From Verrucomicrobia bacterium UBA1211 (GTDB taxonomy: Bacteria; Verrucomicrobiota; Kiritimatiellia; RFP12; UBA1067), in the NCBI GenBank assembly GCA_002309585.1, contig DBXN01000158.1, positions 6,487 through 25,843 of the forward strand: 19,357 bases of DNA, in the 5' to 3' direction. The translations under genes were made by a program, and so were the position numbers. Each line of letters opens with the position of its first letter. Position 1 is the first letter of the stretch. Positions 6,105 to 14,700 of the stretch are shown here, in pieces. Below the pieces are notes generated by a model, which searched no databases, had not been told where the DNA came from, and was given only the letters and a program-made list of their open reading frames with translations.

Positions 6105-8930
6105 ATGAAACGAATCATGGGGATGGTTCTGTGTGTGGGGTGTGTCTCGCTGGCGGAGGCGCTGACGCTCTATGTCTCGCCCGGAGGCAGTGATGAATGG
6201 GACGGGCTGGCGGCGGTGAAGCAAGCGATGCGCGAGAAGGTCGGCCCGTTGGCGACCTTGGACGGCGCGCGCCAGCGGATCCGGGCGCTCCGCGCCGATC
6301 AGACGGTCGCCGCCGATGAGATGGTCGATGTGGTTTTCGCGGGAGGGGACTACCCGATGTCGCGGCCGGTCGTCTTTTCGCCGGAAGACTCCTTTGTGCG
6401 CTATCATGCGGCGCCCAAGGCGCAGGTGACCTTCTTTGGCGGACGGAAGCTTTACGCCTTCGAGGAGAAGATCCGGCCGATGTCTCCCGCCCATTTGGGC
6501 GCGAACGCCACCCCGACGGCGCGGTACGGTTTGTGGCAGACCCCGATTCCGGAGGGGTTGTCCTTTGAGCAGCTGTACGTCGATGGCGTCCGTGTGCCGC
6601 GCGCGAAATCGCCCAATGACCTCTACTTCTACATGCGGGAACCCGTTCCGTACGGTACGGATCCGGTGACGGGTAAGGCGGATGTGGATTTGTCCCGCCG
6701 CGCCTTCATCGCTGATCCGAAGGACATCGAGGGGATCGCCGGGCTTGCCCCGGATGCCCTTTCGCAGGTCGTGATCCGCGTTTACCACTCGTGGGAGGTC
6801 AGCCAGTCGCGGCTTCAGTTCGCGGACGCCAAGAGCGGGCTGGTGGTCGGGACCGCCTCTGCACCGTGGCCCTATTTCAACTGGAAGCCCTACCTCCAGC
6901 GGTATGTCTTGGAGAACTATCGCGAAGCGATGGATGTTCCCGGCGAGTGGTTCGCCGATCCGGTGACGGCGACGCTCTCCTATCTGCCGCGTCCCGGCGA
7001 CCGTGTTGACAGCACACAGGCGATCGTGCCGGTTACCGATGCGTTCCTGCGTTTCGAAGGGAACGCACTGGAGGACCGTTGGGTCCGCGATATCCGTTTT
7101 GAGGGAATCCGTTTCCATTATACCGCTTATACCCTGCCTCCGAACGGGCAGGGGTGCAGTCAGGCAGTGGTTTCTGAAGGCGCCGCGATTGAGGCGAATG
7201 GCGCGCGGGGCCTCGCGTTCCGTAACTGCGAGATCGCCCATACCGGCGCACACGGCATCTGGTTGCGGAAGGGATGCCGCGATTGCGAGATTGTCCATTG
7301 CTACCTGCACGATCTGGGTGGCGGCGCGGTCTATATCGGCGACAACCGCTGGAGCAAAGAGGAGGTGCCCGATCGACTGACCGCCCGGATCACGGTGGAT
7401 AACAACATCCTCCGCGACGGCGGCAATCTCTTCCCCGGCGCGATCGGATTGTGGGTGGGGCATGCGAGCGATCTGACCCTGACCCACAACGACATCTCCG
7501 ACTTCACCTATACCGGCGTCTCGATGGGCTGGACCTGGGGATACGCCGAGACTGTCACCAAGCGCAACACCCTCGCTTTCAACCACATCCACCATATCGG
7601 CCGTGGGGTCTTGAATGACATGGGCGCCGTCTACACGCTCGGTAACCAGGAGGGGACGGTCGTCACCAACAACCACATTCACGACATCTGGTCCTACGAC
7701 TACTCCGGACGCGGCGGGTGGGGTCTCTACACCGATGAGGGCAGTGCCGGCATTCTTTTCGAGAATAACCTCGTTTACCGCACAAAGACCGGGAATATCC
7801 ATCAGCACTACGGCAAGGAGAACGTTTTCCGCAACAATATCCTCGCCAACAGCCAGGACGGCCAAATCCAGCGTTCCCGGATCGAGGATCACATGACGAT
7901 CATGGTCATTGGTAACATCATCTACTGGGACAACGGTTCCGCCGCGGTTTGGCGGGGGTATCCCGCGTCGGGGAAAGTCAGCGACATGTTCTTTGACGGT
8001 AACATCTGGTGGAATCCGAACGGGATGGATGACCATGCTTTCCATGGGTTGTCGTGGGACCAGTGGCGTGATGCGGATCAGGATGTTCATTCGCTGCGGG
8101 TCGATCCGAAGTTCAAGCGGCCCGATTTGGGTGATTTCCGTCTTCCGAACGACTCCCCGGCGATCCGCGCCGGATTCAAGCCGTTTGATGCCAAACAGGC
8201 GGGTGTCTATGGCGACAAGGCGTGGACCACGCTGGCGAAGATGACGCCGCCCAAGACCTTCCGTTTTTCGCCGAAGCCGCCCCGACTGGACGATCACCTT
8301 CGTTTCGCGACGGGATTCGAGGATATCCCGATCGGGAGGGCGCACTGGCGTTTCGATCGGCATGTCGAGGGGAAGGGCGATGCGATTCAGGTGACGGACA
8401 AGCAGGCCTATCGCGGGAAGCGGAGCCTGCTGGTTCAGGATGTTCCGGGTCTGGCGCAGAGCTACAATCCCCACTTCACCGTTGGGTGCGCCTATACCAA
8501 CGGTGTGGTTGAAAACCGCTTCGCCATCCGGGTCGAGCCGGGTTCGGTGGTCTTCAACGATTGGCGGGACTACACCAAAGGCGGAAACAACTACCGTACG
8601 GGTGTCAGCCTGCTTTTCCACATCGGGAAAGCGATTGCGGTGACCCATGAAAAGGACGCTGAAGGGAAAGATGTCCGCAAAGAGGTGACGCTGTGTGACC
8701 TGCCGCCGAACGAATGGTGCGAGGTTACGGTCCGCTATCGGTTGGACAAAGAGGACGGGAGGTGGTCCGTCCGCATCGATCGGGACGGGAAAACCATCGG
8801 GCAGGCGGAGAATCTTCTCCCGCTCGATGCCGACTTCCGTAAAATGCAATGGCTCGGCTTTGGTAACAACGCCACCACCCAAACCGCGTTTTATCTCGAT
8901 GATTTCGCGTTCGGTGAGGTGGAGGAATAA
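6105..8930 (+). CDS. Secreted right-handed beta-helix glycosidase-like protein (GH141-like) with C-terminal jelly-roll
   Basis: I chose ATG 6105 (941 aa) because GGGAGG lies at 6093-6098, six bases upstream, and it opens a clean signal peptide (MKRIMGMVLCVGC..., likely cut after AEA at residue 19). The frame also reaches a TTG at 6087, which I consider false. Mature residues 20-120 start with LYVSPGG and the ATLDGAR block that opens many beta-helix carbohydrate enzymes. About 295-690 is a parallel beta-helix with repeated NNxIxD rungs, including HTGAHGIWLRKGCRD, LNDMGAVYTLG, GWGLYTDEGS and HQHYGKENVFRNNI. These resemble GH141-type enzymes, which include alpha-L-fucosidase and xylanase members of gut bacteria. 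About 736-940 is a concanavalin-like jelly-roll that may bind sugar. The predicted role is cleavage of a complex, perhaps fucosylated, glycan outside the cytoplasm. Exact activity cannot be assigned; polysaccharide lyase or a non-catalytic adhesin are alternatives. Confidence 0.8.
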   Translation: MKRIMGMVLCVGCVSLAEALTLYVSPGGSDEWDGLAAVKQAMREKVGPLATLDGARQRIRALRADQTVAADEMVDVVFAGGDYPMSRPVVFSPEDSFVRYHAAPKAQVTFFGGRKLYAFEEKIRPMSPAHLGANATPTARYGLWQTPIPEGLSFEQLYVDGVRVPRAKSPNDLYFYMREPVPYGTDPVTGKADVDLSRRAFIADPKDIEGIAGLAPDALSQVVIRVYHSWEVSQSRLQFADAKSGLVVGTASAPWPYFNWKPYLQRYVLENYREAMDVPGEWFADPVTATLSYLPRPGDRVDSTQAIVPVTDAFLRFEGNALEDRWVRDIRFEGIRFHYTAYTLPPNGQGCSQAVVSEGAAIEANGARGLAFRNCEIAHTGAHGIWLRKGCRDCEIVHCYLHDLGGGAVYIGDNRWSKEEVPDRLTARITVDNNILRDGGNLFPGAIGLWVGHASDLTLTHNDISDFTYTGVSMGWTWGYAETVTKRNTLAFNHIHHIGRGVLNDMGAVYTLGNQEGTVVTNNHIHDIWSYDYSGRGGWGLYTDEGSAGILFENNLVYRTKTGNIHQHYGKENVFRNNILANSQDGQIQRSRIEDHMTIMVIGNIIYWDNGSAAVWRGYPASGKVSDMFFDGNIWWNPNGMDDHAFHGLSWDQWRDADQDVHSLRVDPKFKRPDLGDFRLPNDSPAIRAGFKPFDAKQAGVYGDKAWTTLAKMTPPKTFRFSPKPPRLDDHLRFATGFEDIPIGRAHWRFDRHVEGKGDAIQVTDKQAYRGKRSLLVQDVPGLAQSYNPHFTVGCAYTNGVVENRFAIRVEPGSVVFNDWRDYTKGGNNYRTGVSLLFHIGKAIAVTHEKDAEGKDVRKEVTLCDLPPNEWCEVTVRYRLDKEDGRWSVRIDRDGKTIGQAENLLPLDADFRKMQWLGFGNNATTQTAFYLDDFAFGEVEE

Positions 8931-8948
8931 TTCCGGACAATTCCGGAA
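8929..8948 (+). repeat. Short tandem direct repeat between two operon genes
   Basis: AATTCCGGAC (8929-8938) is followed directly by AATTCCGGAA (8939-8948), a 10-bp tandem repeat with one mismatch. The second copy contains the palindrome TTCCGGAA. It begins within the stop codon of the beta-helix gene and lies before the next gene's ribosome site. It may be chance or a regulator site. Confidence 0.35.
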
Positions 8949-8965
8949 GAGTGGCGGGAGGCACC

Positions 8966-11701
8966 ATGCGGATCGGGATCAGATGGCCGGCAATGCTTAT
9001 CGCCGGTTGCCTGGGGATCGGGTTTTCCGCGGGAGGCGGAACATCCTTCGTGCCTGACGAGCCGGACGAGATCAATCCCGACCGGTTGGGCGGTACGTTG
9101 GTTACCTTTGACCGTTTCGCCGCCTATTGCGAAGCCCATCCCGACTACAAGGCGAAATTGCTGGCCTGCGAGCCGGTCGATTCGCTTCCCGAAGAGGTTG
9201 AAGTCCTTTGGTACAAGCCGGAGTCGCTGGCGGAGGGGGCGACCCTCTGCGAGTGGCGGCTGGGTGAGGTCGGGGGCGAACGCGTGATCACTACCCATGC
9301 CGGCCACGGCGGCGGGTGCGTCAGGCGCGCGGTTGAGATCCCCGCGAGCGGCTTCTACCGTGTCTGGGTCCGTTACCACCATGTTCAGGGCCAGGCCGCT
9401 TCGTTCGGGTTTTCGCTGGAGGACGGGCGGCTGGCGGATGAGAGGGATCTCTCGCTGACGGTTGTCCAGGACGCCTGGTATTACCGGTTCGACTTCACCG
9501 AGCATGGGCGCCGAAATCCCCTTCCCGATTTCAAGGATGAACCCACGGGCTTCAAGTGGGAATCCGCGCCGCTGGTCTGGCTGGAGAAGGGGCGGAAGAC
9601 GATGACGATCTCGGGAATCGTGCACGGGGGACCGTTTGGCGTGCGTGCCGTGAGCGATATCGTCTTGACCCGCGAACCGTTGGCCGTCCCCGAAAAAAGT
9701 TTCGGGGGAACCGCTGGCAAGGTGAAGCTGAGCGGGAAGTTTGCCGCGTGCCGCGCGCTCTATCTGCGTCGGCCCCGCCTCGGCGCGGGCGACACCGCGA
9801 TTCAAGCGCTCTGGCGGGAGTGGGAGAAGGCGTACATGGCGTTTTTGGCTGGGGGCGGAGCCGAGCGTGTCGCGGAAAAACGCCTCGCCGAGACCGTCTA
9901 CTTCGACCCTGAATCGAATCTCGTCGGAACGCCCAGGCAGGTGGCGGACGGCAAGGCCAAGATTCGGGCGTTCATCGCCGCCATCGACCGCGTCCACTTC
10001 AAAGAACGTGTGGAGGTCGGTGATTTCACGGTTGACCGGAAGGACGGTTCCGGTAGTTTCTACCCTGAGGGAACTGGGCTTGGGGCCGGTTGGTGGGGCG
10101 GTGAGTGTTCGGCCCACTACGATTTTACGGTGCCGACGGCGGGTGTCTACCGGGTTTGGCTCAGGTATACCGAAACCGCCGGTTATCTCGCACCGTTCAC
10201 CTACTCGGTCGAAGATATGGACGGTACGCTTATTGCCAAACGGGAACTCGGCAACGACAAGGAGATGAACCGGCGGGGCGGTTCGCCGTGGGTGAGTCTG
10301 GAGGTGAAGACCGGAGGCAAATTCCGTATCCGGCTCGCCAAGAATGTCCAAGGCCAGACTTACCGCCATCTGCTTGCCGTGATCGTCTCGGACGATCCCG
10401 ATTTTGTGCCGGTTTTCGATGAGCAGGCGATCCCGCCTTACGATACGGCGAAGCCGCTCACCGTTTGGCGGAGCGACCCGTGGGCCGGGTATTCGCGTAC
10501 CTCTTTCCCGAAACGCGGGGAGAATCTCGAACCGTTCACGGTCGATCTGCGCGAAGGCGAGGCCGAGACGGTCCTGCTTTTGGCGAGGAACAACACCGAC
10601 CGTATGCTGGAGATCACGCCGGTCATTAACGGCGAGGCAAAAGACCTTATCACCTGGCGTGTCCCCGCCTTCGTCTACACGGGAACCGAGGTGTTCGACT
10701 GGCAACCGATGCCCCTCTTCCGCAGGGCGGAGCTGTTCGCTCCCGCCGGCGAGACGGTCGGTGTCTGGCTGACGGTCAAGGGGGAGAAAGGATTCAAGGA
10801 TGGCAAGGCGACCGTCCGGATCGGGGAGGAGACGTTTGATCTCACGCTCAACCGCAGGGAGCCTTGGGGGAAGGAGGTCCCGGTTCCTTACGTGTTTCCG
10901 TGGACGAATCCCTATGCCCATGTCTCCTCGTGGGAACTGTTCAGGGAACTCGGCATCAATGTGCTGCTTGATCCGCTGGTTTCCAAGGCGGAGGCGGAGC
11001 GGTACGGGATCCGGCTCGTTGTTCACCTGAATGACGGGGATGTCTCGACCAACCATGTCCGGTATTTGCGCGCCCGCTACGAGCGGATGGGGTATTCGGT
11101 CAAGGACTGGGCGTGGAGCTTCATGGACGAACCGGGCGAGCGGGTGGTCAACGAGTGGGTGGGCCTCGCCGAGCGGTTACGGACGGTCGATGACACCATC
11201 CGACTTTGGTGCAATCCTGGGGAACTGACGCCGGGTTCGGTGGCGGCGAGTATGCGGATGTCCTCCTACGTCAACGTGTACTGCCCATACTGCAACCACT
11301 TCGCCACACAGGATGCGGCATACGCCAAGCGTCTCCGCCGCGGGGACGGCAAACGGTTCGACATCCTGCTCGGCTACACGACCCCCGATGTCGGCGCGAC
11401 CGAGAAATCGCCGGGTTCGCCCTATCTGATGGTCGGCATGAGTGACTTCGCCCTCCAGAACAACCTCGATGGCTGGGCCTTCTTCGCGCTGGTCTGCAGC
11501 TATCCCTACTGCAATTCGGTATGGGACGAGGTGAACGCCTTCAGCGGCGACCAGGCGGTCAGCCTCTATCCCGGTGCCCAGTGGCACACGATGTCATCCC
11601 GCTTTGCCGAGGGAATCCGCGAGGCGGTCCAACGCTGGCGCAGAGCCAAGGCGGGGACCGCACGTGATGACGGTACCGGGGTTAGCGGAAGAGGCGCATG
11701 A
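8966..11701 (+). CDS. Probable lipoprotein with two beta-sandwich modules and DUF4091-like glycosidase-type barrel
   Basis: I chose ATG 8966 (911 aa): GGGAGG at 8956-8961 precedes it, and the N-terminus MRIGIRWPAMLIAGC carries a lipobox (IAGC, Cys15). This suggests a lipid-anchored envelope protein. A GTG at 8951 is in frame but would lengthen the n-region. Residues about 112-242 and 377-485 are two related beta-sandwich modules, each with a GxYRVWxRY core and a SxEDxDG-like strand, probably sugar-binding. Another beta-sandwich (about 492-632) leads into a barrel (about 635-892) with WAWSFMDEPGE. Asp721 and Glu722 sit where DUF4091/GH-like barrels carry an acidic pair. The end, SRFAEGIREAVQRWRRAK, matches the closing helix of that family. 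It probably works on the same glycan as the beta-helix protein upstream (35-nt gap, same operon). Its final 20 bases overlap the convergent SNF2 gene. Substrate and catalytic status are unknown. Confidence 0.75.
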   Translation: MRIGIRWPAMLIAGCLGIGFSAGGGTSFVPDEPDEINPDRLGGTLVTFDRFAAYCEAHPDYKAKLLACEPVDSLPEEVEVLWYKPESLAEGATLCEWRLGEVGGERVITTHAGHGGGCVRRAVEIPASGFYRVWVRYHHVQGQAASFGFSLEDGRLADERDLSLTVVQDAWYYRFDFTEHGRRNPLPDFKDEPTGFKWESAPLVWLEKGRKTMTISGIVHGGPFGVRAVSDIVLTREPLAVPEKSFGGTAGKVKLSGKFAACRALYLRRPRLGAGDTAIQALWREWEKAYMAFLAGGGAERVAEKRLAETVYFDPESNLVGTPRQVADGKAKIRAFIAAIDRVHFKERVEVGDFTVDRKDGSGSFYPEGTGLGAGWWGGECSAHYDFTVPTAGVYRVWLRYTETAGYLAPFTYSVEDMDGTLIAKRELGNDKEMNRRGGSPWVSLEVKTGGKFRIRLAKNVQGQTYRHLLAVIVSDDPDFVPVFDEQAIPPYDTAKPLTVWRSDPWAGYSRTSFPKRGENLEPFTVDLREGEAETVLLLARNNTDRMLEITPVINGEAKDLITWRVPAFVYTGTEVFDWQPMPLFRRAELFAPAGETVGVWLTVKGEKGFKDGKATVRIGEETFDLTLNRREPWGKEVPVPYVFPWTNPYAHVSSWELFRELGINVLLDPLVSKAEAERYGIRLVVHLNDGDVSTNHVRYLRARYERMGYSVKDWAWSFMDEPGERVVNEWVGLAERLRTVDDTIRLWCNPGELTPGSVAASMRMSSYVNVYCPYCNHFATQDAAYAKRLRRGDGKRFDILLGYTTPDVGATEKSPGSPYLMVGMSDFALQNNLDGWAFFALVCSYPYCNSVWDEVNAFSGDQAVSLYPGAQWHTMSSRFAEGIREAVQRWRRAKAGTARDDGTGVSGRGA

Positions 11702-14700
11702 GTTCGTCCGGCGTCAACGCGGAAGAAGCGGTCGCGCCGAGGACATCTTCGGCGATGGCCTTCTTCTCCCTGTGAAGCTCGATCACGCGCTCTTCCACGG
11801 TGTCCGAGGCGATCAGCCGGTAGACGGTCACCGGTTCCCGCTGTCCGATCCGATGCACGCGGTCGGCTGCCTGGTTCTCGACGGCCGGGTTCCACCACGG
11901 ATCGAGGAGGATCACGTAGTTTGCCGCCGTGAGGTTCAGGCCGATTCCGCCCGCCTTGAGCGAGATGAGGAAAAAGTCCCCTTCGCCGCGCTGGAAGACG
12001 TTGACCAGCCGTTCGCGTTCCGATGCCGGGGTCTGCCCGTCCAGATAGAGATGGCTCCACCCCGCCTGATCAATGGCCTTGCGCACAATGGCGAGGTAAT
12101 CGGTGAACTGGCTGAAGATCAGGGCGCGATGCTGATTCTCATACAGGTTCTCGAGCAGTTCGAGCAGCGTTTCCATTTTTGCTGAGACCGTGACCTTCTC
12201 GCCGAGCGCGAGTGAGGGGTGGCAACAGTACCGTCTGAGCCGCGTCAGCTCGGCGAGGATCTGGATGCGGTTCTCCGAACCCGCCAGCGTCTCCAGCGCC
12301 AACCGGCGGCAGGTCTCGTACCCGGCGCGTTCGTCTTCGCCCAGAATCACCGGCAGGGTGATCTCGGTCTTTTCTGGAAGGTCGTCCAAAACATCGCGTT
12401 TGAGGCGGCGTAGGATGAGCGGTGAAACAAGCCGTTTCAGGGCGGGTGTGGCGTGGCCGTCCACGGTGAAGCGTTTGGTGAAATCGCCGATCGGGCCGAG
12501 CAGGCCGGGGTTCAGGAAGTCGCTGATGCTCCATAGCTCGGTAAGCCGGTTCTCGACCGGCGTACCGGTCGCGGCGACGCGGAAGCGCGCGTGGAGACTC
12601 TTCGCCGCATGCGCGCGTTTGGAGGTCTCGTTCTTGATCGCCTGCGCCTCGTCCAGGATCACCCCGTTCCAGGCGCGCGCGGCGAATTGGCCTTCGCGCG
12701 TGACCAGTAACCCGTATCCGGCGATCACCACGTCACCCGGTCCGGCAGCGGCGACTGAATTCATCGCGTCCGCTTTCTCGTCCCATGCCATGACGGGCCG
12801 CAGGGTTGGCGCGAAACGGGCAAGTTCGTTCCGCCAGTTGCCGCAGACGGATGCAGGGGCGATGACGAGCGAAGCGCCGTCCTGCGCGCGTTCCAGCAGC
12901 AGCGCGATGATCTGCACCGTCTTTCCGAGTCCCATGTCATCCGCCAGACAGGCGCCGAATCCGCACGTTGCCAGGCGCGACAGCCATGTGTAGCCCTCGA
13001 CCTGATAGGGCCGGAGTTCCGCCTTGAACCGGTTCGGCGGCGTGACATCCTGTTCGAACGCCTGCCGGACGGCGTCGGCGCGTTCCGCCAGGGTTTCGGG
13101 CAGCGACATGCCCGCCGGATCCTCGCCGCCCGACTGGAACGCGCGGTCCAGCATCGGGATCGCCGCCGGCGCGATCTCCAATGCCTTTCCCTTGACCCGT
13201 CCGGCCGCTTCGAGGGCCTCCAGCCGTTTCATCAGGGTATTGGTCAGCCGCAGATATTCCCCGTCACCGAAGGGGAGAAACTCGCCTTGACGGTTTTTGA
13301 ACGCCGCCAGCAGCTCCGTGATCGCGAGGGCCTTGCCGTTGTCCAGCTTGAACTCACCCTTGACGGAAAACCAGAAGTCCGCGCCGCCCATGGCGTCGAG
13401 TCTCCAGGCACCCTTCTGGGGCGCGGCGACCGTCAGCCGCTTGCCCTTGCGCCACTCCATGCGGATCGCTTCGCCCAATCCCTTCAACGCGGCCAAGGCG
13501 CGGAGCGCATCGACAAACGAGTCAATGAACCAGTCATACTCTCCATCGGCCCACGACTCGCACTCGGCCAACGCCGTTTGGACGGTGGCGGCACTGGCCT
13601 TTTCCGCCGCCAGATCGCGGACCAGGACGGCAGTCTCTCCGTGGCGAGCGACCATGCGTTCGGGCTGTCCCGCGCCCGGAACGAAGATCAGCTCATCCGC
13701 TTCCTTCAGCGGCTTGATCCGGAGCGTGATCGCGAGTCCGGTGTCGCCGAACTCCAGCCGCGCCAGCGGGATCGTCTCTCCCGCGATGCGCGGCAGATCG
13801 CCTCCTCCGCCGACCGCCGCCAGTTCGCCCTGGATAGGGGCGATGGCGGCCATCCGGGTCAGGAGGGGACGCATCGCGCCCATGCCCGCCTTCGGGATCG
13901 TGACGGAACCGTCCGTACCGAATGTTCGGAAAATCTCCAGCATTGCGAGGGCCGCTTTCGAGAACGGATAGTACAGGTAGTCGTTATTTCCGGCTCTTCG
14001 GAGGGCGTACTCACGGTTGACCTCCAGACACCACGGTTCGATCGTGAGGGTGATGCCATCGTCCGGCGCGGAGGTGACGGCGAGGGGGATGTCCCGGCGC
14101 GTCAGGGTGATTGGGGTGAAGGCGGCTTTCTTGTTCCATCGTTCCTCGGGACAACGCGTGAGGGCGTCGTATCCGCAGAGCAGGTCGAGTGCGGTGTGCA
14201 CATTGAAGGAACCGTCATTTTTCTGAAATTCCCGGATGATGGCTTGGTCGGTTTCGGAAAACAGGGAGTCGTATTTACCGGACATCAGGGCTTTCCGCGT
14301 GAGCGGCTTGTCTTGGCTGCCGTTGGCGGCGCTGCGGGGCCCGCGGAAACACGGTTCGAGGTTTGAGCAGTACCAGAGGCGGTCTGGGTTTGTGGTGTCA
14401 TCTTCGTTCCAGCGGTCATTGGCAAAGAGGTTCAGCGCCCAGATGATCCGTCCTGATTTCGGTTGGCCAGGACTGGCGTCGGCCTTGGCGCGACCGGATG
14501 CGGGGAGGCACTTGTCGAGCGCCGCCACCACGAGTTTCCACGAATCGGCGGCGGTTTGGAATTGTCTGAACCAAAATCCGCCTGCGGCGGTGATCCGGTT
14601 GGCGAGCTGGTCCACCTCCGGGCCGCGGATGGCCCATCCGAACACCGAGAGATAGATGCCCGCCAGCGTTGGATAGCCGGCGGCGAACGCGCGTTCCGCC

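Noticed and set aside
5628..8882. A 1084-residue minus-strand open frame
   Set aside because: It lies antisense to two genes with signal peptides, ribosome sites and clear domains; its translation is Arg/Pro/His/Val-rich with no motif, typical of the complement of high-GC coding DNA.
8891..11056. A 721-residue minus-strand open frame
   Set aside because: Antisense to the DUF4091-like gene, low-complexity Arg-rich composition, no start signal or domain.
600..11701. Classical polysaccharide utilisation locus
   Set aside because: No SusC/SusD pair, hybrid two-component sensor or sulfatase is present in the window.
13287..14366. A 359-residue plus-strand open frame inside the SNF2 gene
   Set aside because: Antisense shadow of a protein with recognisable family motifs; no independent evidence.
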